Below, piece after piece: positions 36,301-48,000 of a stretch of DNA of 64,000 nucleotides; position 1 is the stretch's first letter, and every line of letters starts with the position of its first letter. This DNA is from Straminergon stramineum (lineage: Eukaryota; Streptophyta; Bryopsida; Hypnales; Calliergonaceae). Made by a program: the position numbers and the translations under genes. The stretch spans positions 5,892,501 through 5,956,500 of the forward strand of contig OY987273.1 in assembly GCA_963920665.1 (NCBI GenBank). Reading direction: 5' to 3'. The notes beneath the pieces were generated by a model that had not been told where the DNA came from, made no database searches, and was given only the letters and a program-made list of their open reading frames with translations.

Positions 36301-37981
36301 AAATCCAAATATAAGGCAAGAAAAAACTTACCCCAGAGTACCAAACGCATCTGTTCAAGAAAGGACCCAATAGTGTCTCAGATACAGGCCTCGATAGAAA
36401 CCATCTAGCATCACGTGAAGGCATTGAGGAGTTCCACCACTTCAAAAACTTCGTCTTGTGAAAAGGAATGGTGTTGCAAGTTGCCACCATTTGAAGTTTT
36501 TCAAGAGTCATCTCGGGGACCTCATTTGCACTCCAATGTTTTTCCACCTACACCAAAAATATCCGCAATAGAAAATCCAATTTAAACTCCATCGGAGACA
36601 ATTGTCATGCCCTTATTATACGTACATGAAAGTTACCTCTTCCAAAAATTCTGGCTTGTGAGTAGGATTGGCCATTGCCACCAATTTCATCATCTTGACA
36701 TTCAATTTGTTTGTCTTCTCTTTTGCTCCAGCTCTCATGGCATAAGCATGACCCTCGGTAGTTTTTTCTTGCTCAGGTGTCATCTCATTATACTTTCGCA
36801 GTGATGCATCCATTGCTTGGGCTATCTCTTGCTGCACAAATCCAATGAAATTTTTTTTTTTAATAATTCTTAAGACAAAAGCTATATTAGAATACAATAG
36901 GGTTTAGGACTATCAGTGATTGTAAAAATGTATAAAAAATAACATATTCATGTAGAAGCCTAAAAGAAGGTTAATTTCATCAAATAATTTCTCACCCGAA
37001 AAACAAAAGTTGTGAAGACCTCTAGGGGCATAGAGTACCAAGTCTTCCTAGTTTTGGGTGCCCTATATCATTTGAGTTTTGACGGTCTCAACATGTCGTT
37101 GAAGCGCTCGATGGAAAGAAGTACATATTTCTGAACTCGATACAAAGTATGGACGAAATTGGTCTTCACATGAGAATCCTCTATGGACCTGCCATTCATG
37201 GTCACACTTTTGATTAGGGTGTTGCTTGCCAAATGCAATACTTTCAAAGTAAATTCTAAGTCCAAGACAATGCCAAATTCACTAAGTGTAGAAGAAGTTC
37301 TTACTTGTTTATATCATGCATAACGTGCATGACCAATTCTATCTTTTCCTTTGTATCTAGAACAATGGAATCCATGGCACAATGCCAATCCCATTCCTTT
37401 GAGTGTTTCTTCCTTATATGATTCATCAACGAAATGAGCCTGTGATTACCGTCACAAACAAAAAACTTGAGGTTTTTCAAAAACCTCAACTCCGGCATGG
37501 ACTCAACATGGGCATTGAAAATGTCATTCCTCTTCTTCCATAACGGACCCCACTCCTCCATTTCCTCCTTAGTGAATGTTGAATTCTTTCCCGCTTCGTT
37601 TGTTACGGTGACATAGAAAACCGAGGCTCCATCTCGATATCCTTTATTGAACTTTTGCTCAAGCAACTTCAAATCACATGCAAGTGTTGGCCTTACCATA
37701 GGCATGGCCACCATTCGGTAGAGTGGGATCTGTAGTCGAAAGAGATGATCGGGCTTCATCCTTAGAGAAGCAATGGTCTTCACAGAATCCACCTTGTGAT
37801 ATGACCGCAACTCGTCCTCGTCAAAATCTTTGTCTTCCTCTTCTAAGATGGCTACCTCCATCTCCTCTTCTACAAAATCCCCTTCATCTTCACCTTCAAT
37901 GTCGGGCTGAGGAGTGTCATCGTTGTTTTGGGTCTCCATTATGGTATCATCATGTGACAAGTCTGTGGGAGACACATCCAT
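33374..37981 (-). pseudogene. ParB-like (DGNHR) plus N6/N4 DNA-methyltransferase-like fusion gene, spliced
   Basis: About nine exons read from ATG 37,981 (MDVSPTDLSHDD): 37,981-36,996, 36,831-36,637, 36,547-36,332, 36,207-35,978, ~35,595-34,874, 34,762-~34,405, ~34,305-34,021, ~33,938-33,722 and 33,632-33,374, most with good gt and ag signals. About 1,150 codons. After an acidic N-terminus, FFVCDGNHRLISLMNHI near residue 177 fits a ParB/sulfiredoxin-like motif. The middle is unrecognised, with a Lys/Glu coiled coil (KEKDKEKEKEEKTK). The C-terminus carries FDLMLFDCQENLLVPG, then DHSCIVVFHSWSMDA, and finally LDCTASTGAS with GRHIVALEAN, the order IV-then-I seen in beta-class N6/N4 methylases. 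The DPPY position reads D-C-Q-E, so catalysis is doubtful. Lesions: a frameshift near 37,300, stops near 37,070 and 34,719, and one doubtful donor near 34,405. Confidence 0.6.
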
Positions 37982-38214
37982 CTGTTTGTGCACCAATGAA
38001 AATTATCATAATTCATGTACTTGAAATAACAAAACCAGATTCAAAATGAAACATACACAATCAAAATTATAACATTACTCAATGAATGCAAATGCAATCA
38101 CATAGAAGGATGAATCCATTAGTGATTTTGAAAAAGGTAAAACAAGTATGTATTTCTGATCTAGAGGGATCGAAATCAATGTGTCTATAGAATGATTTGC
38201 AATGACTGGATTCA

Positions 38215-38702
38215 ATCAATGTCTACATCCTCCTCAAAGTCGGAACTCAAGTGAATGATCACCACTTCCTGTCTACCCTGAATTGATTTACAGTCACACT
38301 CATGTCGACATGTGTCCTCCCATATCGGACCATCAACAGTCACAGAAACCTGACTTTCTGAACTATATTCAATATCAAAGCTCTCTGGAGATATTACGGT
38401 TGTCTTCTATCTAGTAAAATCCAACATTCTTTGAAGACGTCTATGACACCAATGGACGTTGGGGTCACTCACTTGACTTAGACATGATACTTCAAAAGCA
38501 TCAACAGCACGGTGAGCGACATCCATAATATCATTGAAACTTACCACATTGTCCTCTTTGGCTTCTTCCTCTCCTGAGTCACTGAAGACCTCCAAGGCTT
38601 TGTTTGTTGGTGTCAAAGGCTCAGATGGCCCAGCCTCGTGAGAAATTGGGATATTCTGAGGTTGAACAATGGGTATTGATGTGCTCTCTCTATGTCCTCC
38701 CT
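38215..38702 (-). pseudogene. Acidic C-terminal exon, unrecognised
   Basis: Starts after a good acceptor (gggaaacag, near 38,703) and reads GGHRESTSIPIVQPQN, then EVFSDSGEEEAKEDN, a Cys-containing stretch (EVSCLSQVSDPNVHWCHRR) and, after one stop at about 38,408, an acidic end (SSDFEEDVDID) with a terminal stop near 38,216. It lies about 240 bp upstream of the ParB-methylase gene on the same strand. Its 5' exons are not identified; the basic exon at 43.7-44.0 kb is one possibility. Confidence 0.35.
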
Positions 38703-38889
38703 GTTTCCCAAAAAACACAATAAACAATCTTGAATTGAATCATACAATTCACATTCAACAAGAATTACATGAAGTACATGATTCATTTTGTTGGTAGGAG
38801 AAAGAAAAATCCAGATTGTAGGGGTCAAATACATGTTTGGAAGAGGACTGTCGGATCCAACTGTGGTCAGTTGTTCCTCCATTGGACCA

Positions 38890-39650
38890 CTAATTTAAGG
38901 TTCACTTTTATTAAAAGCATGAAACACTCAAGTATTCACTATGAGCATACTAAAACCAATAATCTTAAAAATAATTCAAAGCTATCAATGTCCAAGAGGT
39001 TCATGTAACCTACAAATATCTAGGTATAGAAACTAACTATGAAACTCCCACAAAACAAATTATCCCACTAAATCACGATACCAACAATGTATTCAACAAA
39101 AACTAAATAGCTCAAAGAGAGTTTTCATTTTCATGGCAGAAGCTTGAAGCAACAAACGATTTTATCTATTTAAAATTTTCAAAAAATCACTCAACTCAAG
39201 AAATGACTAAACATGAAGAACCTAAGAAGAGCCAAACTTGAATAATGGGAATCACACATGGGAATGACGGAAGAGATCAAGAAACAATTTAAAAGTTCAC
39301 CCGGAATTAAAATGTCACGCTAGGCGATTTGTTACTATTGCCTTGAGTTTTTTTTGTTTGAAGTATAATCCCATTTCAAGAAGACAAAATAATAGAATCC
39401 CATTTTAAAAGAATATGGATTGATTTGTGATAACCTAGAGCAAATACAGAGGATTTCACTCTAACTATTATTCTATTTTAAATATCCAGTATTGATGTAA
39501 ATAGCATGATGACGTATACAAATTAATATTGTATACAATATTCCTATTTGGATATTACTCTATTTCTTCGTGCTTCAAGCTTTATAATCATATCTAGTGT
39601 GCAAATATGAAAATGTTAATGCAAAATTTATGAAGTCTAATCTTTAGGGA
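38890..39650. other. Intergenic, nothing recognised
   Basis: AT-rich, no ORF of note, no repeats beyond short homopolymers. It separates the minus-strand gene series from the 351-bp tandem array. Confidence 0.5.
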
Positions 39651-39660
39651 CGGGAACTAT

Positions 39661-40745
39661 AATCAAAAATTCTCATCTCTAAAATTTTGCCAACACATTC
39701 CTTTGATCGCATTGTTCAGTTAAGAAAGTAGCCTCATCGATACCAAGCTATTGTTAGATTTTGGCTTCATGACACAAAGGTCAGGTAGCTCATTTGGGCA
39801 ATTAAACTTCTCTACTGAATCTGAGTACTGAGAACGAGTGAAGTCATGGTTTCGTAGGGTCAACCTGGCTAGCCTTCCTCATCTTTCGGATCCGATAGTA
39901 GCCAAAGGATTCCCACCTGGACCCTCAAGTCGACATTCAAGGAATTTCGAAATCCAACGCTGGAGTGGGAACGATTGTAACAAAGAATCAAGATTTTTGC
40001 TTGGGACTTAGAATCAAAAATTCTACCCTAACAAATCTCGCCAGCACGTTCCTACAATCGCATTGATAAGTCAGAGAGAAGCCTCATTGATACCAAGCTG
40101 CTCTCACATTCAATGGCTTCATGACACAAAGGTCAGGCAGCTCATTTGGGCAATTAAACTTATCTACTGAATCTGAGTATTGGGAACGATGAAGTCACCG
40201 TTTTCATGGGGTCAACACCTTTGGCCTTACTCATCTGTTGGATTCGACAGTAGCCAAAGGATTCTCACCGCGACCCCCCTAGTTGACATTTAAGGAATTT
40301 CGAAATCCAAACATGGGGTGGGAATGACTGTAACAGAGAATCAAGATTTTTGCTCAGGACTTAGAATCAAAAATTCTACCCTAACAAATCTCGATAACAA
40401 GTTTCTCCGACCATATCGATAAGTCAGAGAGAAGCCTCATCGATACCAAGCTGCTCTCACATTCAATGGTTTCACAACACAAAGGTCGGAAACTCATTTG
40501 GGCGATTAAACTTATCTATTGAATCTAGCAACTAGGAACAATGAAGTCATCATTTTCATGGGGTCAACCTGTTTGGCCTTACTCATCGGTCGAATCTGAT
40601 AGTAGCCGAAGGATTCTCATCGCGACCCCCCTAGTCGACATTCATGGAATTCAAAATCCAAACGCGGGGTGGGAACAATTGAAGGAAGAATCAAGATTCT
40701 TGCTCGGCAATTATAATCAAAAATTATAATCTCTAAAATTTCGAT
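39661..40745. repeat. ~351-bp tandem repeat, three copies plus a partial
   Basis: The phrase aatcaaaaattct begins units at 39,661, 40,012 and 40,365, and a truncated fourth begins at 40,715 (spacings about 351, 353 and 350). Each unit carries cctcatcgataccaagct, then atgacacaaaggtcagg-type text, catttgggc(a/g)attaaact, gatagtagccaaaggattc and ggaatttcgaaatccaa in order. Copies 2 and 3 are closer to each other than to copy 1. No ORF is conserved across units, so this is satellite-like and not coding. Confidence 0.85.
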
Positions 40746-41099
40746 GTCGTACCTGTACCGTTGGTCGAGTGGGAGCCTTGCGTGGACGCCCTTCTTCCAA
40801 GTCCCCATCCCCTCTTGATTGACTTCTCGTATTCCTAGCCATCCTTCCAAGCTGCAGGAGAATGATTCAAATCTAGTCTCAGTACTTGTATTGAGGTTGA
40901 AATAGCTAGCAAGTACTTTGCGTGCAAGAAGACGGTACATAGCTTCAGAAGGAACAGCACCGCAACGTGCACAGAGGAGCAAGGCACCAGCTTTTGTGGC
41001 TCGGTGTGCCCTTATCATTTCCTCCCGGACAAGCAGAGAAGGAAACATTTCCAAAGGTGGAAGACGACACCATCGCGCCACCACCAAAACTAAAACCAC
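40617..41099 (-). CDS. Doubtful 160-codon ORF
   Basis: Open from 41,099 to 40,617. The first ~120 codons have a mixed composition (RAHRATKAGALLLCARCGAV, then YRLLARKVLASYFNL); the last ~40 run into the end of the 351-bp tandem array. A plus-strand ORF overlaps it. I recognise no domain. It may be chance or an exon fragment. Confidence 0.15.
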   Translation of the reverse strand: MVLVLVVARWCRLPPLEMFPSLLVREEMIRAHRATKAGALLLCARCGAVPSEAMYRLLARKVLASYFNLNTSTETRFESFSCSLEGWLGIREVNQEGMGTWKKGVHARLPLDQRYRYDIEILEIIIFDYNCRARILILPSIVPTPRLDFEFHECRLGGSR

Positions 41100-41600
41100 G
41101 CACCTATTTCCATTCCTTCAGCTAATGAATGTGGGGAATTTTCTATTTTCAATTTACTATTGACAGTGAGCCTGTGAAGCACTTGCTGTCGCGAGTACGT
41201 GGTCGACAGATGTTTGGAATTACTTGAAAGCATTGAAAGAAGGAACAGGGAAGAATGTCGCCACCTACAACTACGCCTAAACGCACCTTTTCCCATTCCA
41301 CCAAGTCAATTCATTTTTGGAATCCTCTATTTTAAATCTACTGTTCAAAGTGAGCTTGAGAAACGGGTGCTGCCGTGAGTGCATGCTTGACCAATGTTTG
41401 GAATTTCCCAACGCTTGCTAGCGCCACCCCGAAATACGGCACAACACACCTAACCATTCCACCTAGCCACACAATTTCTGAAATTTCCAATTTTGGAGGT
41501 ACAATTGAAAAACGCTTGTCAAAATGATGTTGTTGCTGCATGCTTGATGGAGGGTTCGTTCGAAACATTCAGTCTTGTCAAGCAGTCCTTGAATCAGTTT
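41098..41600. repeat. Degenerate ~160-185-bp tandem repeat
   Basis: Three diverged copies begin near 41,098 (acgcacctatttccattcc), 41,281 (acgcaccttttcccattcca) and 41,443 (acacacctaaccattccacc). Each continues with an aatttNctatttt-like phrase, a cagtgagcNtgNgaaNc-like phrase and a gaNNaatgtttggaattNc-like phrase. Confidence 0.5.
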
Positions 41601-43690
41601 AATGAATGGATTTTTAAATTTAAATTTTAGATCTACGCTCTCCGAGTTACTCAATTTATAAACATCTCACATACCTAAGTGCACTTGCAAATCTCATCCT
41701 TTGTAATTTTAAAATACCTTGAAAATAGATGAAGCTTCTATGATTTTGTATCAGGCAACATCCACCGAATTCTAAGCCAGGGTGAACCACTCCCCTCTTT
41801 CATCCTGAGCATTCGCGAGGGAGAATGCTACTCATAAGAGTTGTCACGAAGGATGAAATTTGCAAATTTTGAATTCATATTATGGCCCCCTAATTACTAT
41901 AGGAAGGCATATAGCATAATTTTAGTTTACCGAAAATATTGTTTTACTAAAGCCGCTTGAGAAATGACTGTGGGTCAAAGTGAACTACGCCCCCTCAACG
42001 TCTTTCGAGAAGTCGTTCTAAGAATGCATGCACAAAAAAAGGCACCCTATTTCGAGCTTAATTCATTTATCATGTACACCTCTCTTGGATAATTTGGGGC
42101 CATTAATTGCAAGTACATATTCAAAAATTGAACGTATGATCATGTGTGGTAGAGGAAAAGTTTAACATTTTCACTCATGGACTAGCGATTGGAGCTAGGG
42201 GGTGGTTCACCCATGTCAACTTCTAGGGCCGAGTGGGGGAATTACAACCACCCAAATCCAATGTATTGGTGCTATTTACCCATTAATTGAACCCACTAAG
42301 TTTCTTACACACATAATTAAATTTGGATCAAAATTTGGATTTCTAATTATAGGACCTTGTTTAGCAAAGACTGGTGCTTTAGGTACAGAAATTAGTACCA
42401 ATATAGGATCCTCTCATTCAAAGTACACCCCTGAATGGACATGGAATGTTTGAGCTAAGGCTTCAATCTAAGAATACACATATATCTTGAATTGACTATA
42501 TCTAATTAGGGTCCTCACATAGGGCAAATTTCATTATAAATTAATAATATTTACAAATTTATATTAACTAGAACTATTTTTTATTTTTTTCATTTTATAA
42601 GAAATCATGTAGTGGACATGAAGAACTTGAAACCGCCGTTGTATGAGGGATTATTTAAAGAATACATGAATGTACCCAATTAGAATGTGGGAGCAAACCT
42701 CAAAAATATATTATAATAGCCACCATATAAGGGTTGAGACATGTAATTTATTAGTATTTATGAATGGCACGAATTCTAATCCCCTTACACAACATCAAGA
42801 TGAAACAACATTGTTTATTTATTTTGTTGTCTTCATTTATTACATCTACATATAAGCACTAGGGTAGTAGGTCCATAAAGCACCCAACTAAGAGCTCAAA
42901 TAGAATTTTGGGGTGCTGGAACTTATTGAAATAGGGTCCAGTACATTTTTCTTGAAAGACAAGAGAAATTGACATCTAACCCAAGTCGTTTCATATTTTT
43001 GGGAGCTTTGTAGAATTAGTTAGCCATTTCGGAAGTTGAAATGGCATAGGGCTCTAAAACCATACACCTCCTCAAATGTACACTACTCGTACATCCTTGT
43101 AAAGATGAAAAAATCCTTTGTACACACAGTGCACATTTGAAGAGGTGTGCGGTTTTAGAGCTTGGGCTGATTTTGAGCCTCCTACCTTAATGTCTCACAA
43201 GTTTACTAAGAAGCATTCCTATATCTCATAACCCTAAACAAACCATTGAACTCCTACGATATTCAATCACTCTAACGAGCAATATCCTAAATCCACATTT
43301 TAGGTGACGAGTCTAAATTCTATAAAGCAAAGTTATGGCGATGTCCAACATTATGAACATCCTATTTTATGTTAAAACATTGCCTAGCATAATATGAAGA
43401 TGTTATGTTGGACGTCAATGTTGACGTAAAAAGTGGGATGTTCCATTAGTTGTCACCTAGAATTAATCCTATAAACTATTGGTTCTTTTTAATGGAGAGA
43501 GAAAATGTTTTCATTCCTGTACATCTAAGAAGGCATTATCCCTCACGAAGACTAAGAAGCACATACATGAAATGCAATGACAATGAACATTCATCAATTG
43601 CAAATTTGCAATGACAGTGAACATATGTCAAATGCAATGTCAAGGCATTCAAATCAACTACAATGACAAGGAATCAACTGAAGAAAAGGA
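41600..43690. other. Intergenic with hairpin and short repeats
   Basis: No convincing gene; the ORF at 42,202-42,453 has no recognisable motif. Contains the 43,051-43,161 hairpin. A smaller inverted pair lies near 43,350 and 43,405 (gatgtccaacatNatgaacatc versus gatgttatgttggacgtc). Near 43,570-43,670 there is a loose repeat of caatgacaNtgaacat and caaatgcaatg. Confidence 0.5.
43051..43161. repeat. Compact imperfect hairpin, ~43-bp arms
   Basis: The left arm, 43,051-43,094 (gctctaaaaccatacacctc, then ctcaaatgtacact), pairs with the right arm, 43,119-43,161 (cacatttgaagaggtgtgcg, then gttttagagc), around a ~24-bp A-rich loop. A handful of mismatches. It could be a tiny inverted-repeat element or a precursor-like fold. 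Confidence 0.7.
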
Positions 43691-43699
43691 ATGATTTGG

Positions 43700-44017
43700 C
43701 TAGGTTCTTACAGAAGTGGTGACCTCATGTTGTCCTTCAGTCTGTCCGCTTGTCGTATCCTCTGACATGTCTTGCAATACGTCAAAGTTTTTCACTCCAC
43801 CACTTTCTTCCCCACTCCTATCTTCAGTAACAAAGCGAAGAGCTTTGCGAAGGTCTCCCGATGTGGATTGACCTGTTTTGGACCTAACTTTCTTCCCTCG
43901 GGTCATTCTAGATCTCCGTAGTTCCTTATGAGAAGAAAAATACAAAGCCCTCCGCCTACTCTTTCTCTTTCTCTCGAACGTACTAGGATTGGATGCGCCC
44001 AAGTTCTCTACAAGCAT
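43700..44017 (-). CDS. Basic exon-like ORF, unrecognised
   Basis: An open frame of 105 codons. It has a strongly basic N-terminal half (FERKRKSRRRALYF, then RMTRGKKVRSKTGQ) and an acidic, Ser/Thr-rich second half (TEDRSGEESGG, then QDMSEDTTSG). Its 3' end coincides with a good splice donor (acttct|gtaaga), so it looks like a first or internal exon on the minus strand, possibly upstream of the acidic exon at 38.7 kb. No known domain. 44,020-45,080 holds nothing definite. Confidence 0.35.
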   Translation of the reverse strand: MLVENLGASNPSTFERKRKSRRRALYFSSHKELRRSRMTRGKKVRSKTGQSTSGDLRKALRFVTEDRSGEESGGVKNFDVLQDMSEDTTSGQTEGQHEVTTSVRT

Positions 44018-45088
44018 AAGGAAGGCAACTACATGAAATCTAACACTCTAGACTCCATCACAGACCCTAAACTCAAAGCACGCAATGGCTGAAGATGGTA
44101 GAAATGACTTCTATTTATCAAGTTCAAAAAAATGGTGTAGGTGAATACACTGCCACATCGGAAAGTAGACTGATGACAGAGGCTTATATTGGCAGTTACC
44201 TAATGGTATGCCAAAGTTGGCTTGATGCGCCGTAAACATTCATAATGGGAGGTTAGTTAATCGAAGCTTAAATCTGACACATTCCAGAAACTTAAAGGCC
44301 ATCCAAAGCGCGGCTTCTATGCATTTATGATTTTTTTGAACATGGGTGCTCTAAAGGGAGTAAAAGGCGGCGGAGGACAGGCCTAGAATGATTAGACTTT
44401 GCAATAGATGACGGTAAGTGTAAAATAGATTAGATGGCTAGGGAGGCAATAGTTATTGCATGTGGATGGTGGCTACAAACAATACTTCAATAGCTGCTAA
44501 TTCCAGTATGTGTCATTTGCTAATTAGTGTACATGGCGGCAAATGACAGTGTTGTAATAAAAGAGGATGGTGGCGGAGGGCTACGCAAAAGTACATTTGA
44601 AAGACCTATTCTAATGGTGGACACCAAGTGCTGAGAGGACTACTAATACTATTTTATAAGTTGATGTAATTGACGATGATGAACCATTTGAGCCCCTTCA
44701 AATTCTTTGAGTCTCCATTCCATGCTTAGGACTAGGGGTCTTCTATTTCATTACCGTATGCATAAGTTGTCGAGATGGCTTGCATTCAAGTGGATGGTCA
44801 TGAGGTACCTCTTATGTTTCCCGTAGAGGATGGAGGACGTGCTAGAGTTCATAGTCATCTTCTCCTCGTCTGATTTAGATTTCTAGAGTCCTCCATTTAC
44901 GTTGAAGAAAAAGGATGTCAGAGTTAGGCAGAGTGAAAGAATGTGTCCCTGTTGTAAAATACGTAGAAGATGAAGGACATTGCTGGTACCTTTCCCCCAA
45001 GAACTATAGGGCATATGGACTTCCTCTCTCCATGTTGGGTTCTTCCACTGAGATTTTGAGTCGCTAGTCAGACAATTCAACAATAAAT

Positions 45089-48000
45089 ATGCCATATACA
45101 GGACACATTTCACCTAGTGGAAGTCCTCAAATTGCTTCTGTTCTTCTAAAGCCTATTTTACTTCAGATTGTGAAGATAGAGAAATTAGATCCAATTATAG
45201 AACTTTCTAGTGAATCGGAAGGAGAATCTCCTGAATTGACACTCAAAAATCTAGGATGTTCTATTGGAACTACAAGTACTGGAGGGGCTCTATTGAACTC
45301 TACATCTAAGAATCCATCAAATAGTCAATTGCAATCCACATTGTCTTGTCCTCTGTTGCATCTGTATCCAATCAACAAAGTAAGCATAATGGATTGTTTG
45401 AAGAACCTAGCCAACAGGCATCAGGCTCGAAACGAATTATCCATAATGGATTTGAGCGTCATGAAGCACCACCGTGTTGCTTTTCTTCCAGCAGTATTTG
45501 ATCGAGATATCATTTTCGAAATACCGCCATGCCGCTCCACTTCGTCTTCGTCGGCAGCACGGAGCTTGGAAGGAATGGACCAGCGCTATGATGGGCACCC
45601 GTGGTGTCGGCTCATCACCACAAACATCAACAACATCGACAACCTCAAGTTTCGTAAGTCCTATTGTGATGGCCATCTCTCTTGTATGAACCCAAATTGT
45701 GATTATTTGAATAGAACTTCCAAGCAGAATAAAACAGAGTGGAATGGCTTCACATCGATTCCTTTTGTAGTTGGAGATGGGCCTCCCAAAGACAATATCC
45801 TAGTTTGCAAAGTGTGTAGAAAACCACCTTCATGTCTTAGCCCTTGCAATGCTAGAATATAGTATGCTTTCAGTGATGACCCTGAAATGAATAGGGCTGC
45901 TAATCACTTTGGAGAGCACAACCACCCGGTTGCGAAAGGCATGTATAGAGATTCTGCGGAGCAAATCTGTGGGCTCATTGAAGAGCAGGTGGCTAAAATA
46001 CCAACGGCCACAAACTCGGCGATAGCTCTATCCGCTAGTAAAGAGTTCTTAACCAACTATCTATTTCACAACAGAGATGGAGAGGAGTTATTAAAGGGGG
46101 AAGAAATGGATGAGGTTATGGACTGCTTCCAATATCTTAGTAGTCCAAATATACGGAATGTGATCTCCTCTTTCCGCTTAAACAATAGAGGAGGGATCAT
46201 TGACAACATTATGACCATGAAGAAGGAGTCGAAATTCGAATTCATACACGATAGTGTCTTCCCCGGCCAAGGGAAGGAAAAGGTTTATGTCTTCAAAATG
46301 CTCACAAAAGGACCAGGAAGTGGAGTGGACCTTGTAAGGCGCATGCAACTAGGAGTTAATCTACAGAACACATGGTTGATGTTTGACCACATGAAGCGTG
46401 TGAAGGAGTGGACCACAATGGCCTGCCATGTGTACGATGTTGAGTACAAGAAGGTGATGACTATTGCAATGTGCGATATGCAATCCAAAGATACTGAGGT
46501 GCAAGTACAATTTTGGAGGAGCTTAAACATTGTCATGGAGCAATGGGGAGTGGCAAATCCAAACTTTAAAGGATTCATGGCAGACAGTGCTATGGCCAAT
46601 TGGAATGCGGTCCGGATTGTCTATGGCAATGGATCTGCCAATGAGGAAATGGAGAATTGTGAAAGGACCTGTTTGCTACATTGGAGTAGTTCTCTTCATA
46701 AACACACCCAAAAGTATATCAAGGAAGTACTTCAGTAGCAACATATTTCTCTGTGTAAGCAATATAAAGATTCCAAGAATATGGATGAGGTAGACACACG
46801 TTACCTAGCAATTTGATCATGGTGGTTATCATCCGGAGTTGCAAATGAAGAAGCACTTCATCACTTAGACCATTGGCTAGCATTTTGGCATTTTTGATAT
46901 CAGCAATGGGGAGGCTTCATGGATATGGTGAGTGAGGTATTTCTTTCTATGCATAAGGGGATTTCAACTAAATCTATGGTGATACATACAATTTGCTTTC
47001 TTTTCTAATGATGTAGAATAAAGAAAAAACTTCATTTTCTAATTTTAAATTTTCTGAGTTATACTTCCTAGATACCTGGAAGAGGGAGTGTATAGAATAG
47101 TGAAAAAAAATATGTCCGGTCCAACATATGTCTTTGTGGTGTTTACTAGCCCCCCTCTATTGACTGCCTTTAAGTGACCATACAAGTTTTCAAAGTCCTC
47201 ATGTACGATGTCACTACTTCCTTATACCAATTCATTGAAAGATCATTATGTTCTTCTATTTTAATGTAGTAAAATATGTGTATTTGAATTTGTCTTTGAA
47301 TGTACTTCATTGTCTGATAGGGCATGTTCAGTAGAACACAGAAGAGTCCATAGTTACAAATATGTATGAGGTATTGAAAGTGAAGTGCTAACTTTTCCTT
47401 GAACTTGTGTTCATTTCTAGAAATTGAAATTAGAAGAGATGCTCGACATGCCATCGTGTAATTTATCTAAAACTGTTCATAACAAGTGGCTCCAAATGTC
47501 TGGAAAAAGGGGAAACAACTTGTTTGATGCTACTTGTGACGACAATATTCGTGCTTGGATGCAAATGACAAATTATTGAGCATACCTTAGAGGTCATGCA
47601 CGTGGCTCTGGTCCATCGAAGAATGAATTGAAGTTGAGAGTTGCTAGTCGAAGTAGAGATCCAAAGAAAATTGCCGAAGCACTCAATATTTTACCTAGAG
47701 TAGAGGGGCTTGGAAATCCAATACCGCATTTAGAAGGAGAAGAGATCTTTGGAAGCACAAAAAGGAAGTTGGATCTACCCATAGGAGATGCTGGGGACTC
47801 ACATAGATCGAACAAACTCAATTTCTCTCAACCACGTGTGCGTACGAGGTCCACATCGATTTCTATTGAGATCTTCGATGCAAAAGGTAATGAGCCTACC
47901 ACAAATACTTCTCCACATGTCACTATTGCATGTGAAAGTGATTGTGATACATCAAAGTGGCACATTGCAAGTATCAACCACAAATCGAATGCAAAATGTC

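Noticed and set aside
37723..38049. Plus-strand ORF of 108 codons
   Set aside because: Antisense to the acidic N-terminus of the ParB-methylase gene.
39661..40745. CRISPR-like array
   Set aside because: Whole ~351-bp units are repeated tandemly with no unique spacers; the context is plant nuclear DNA.
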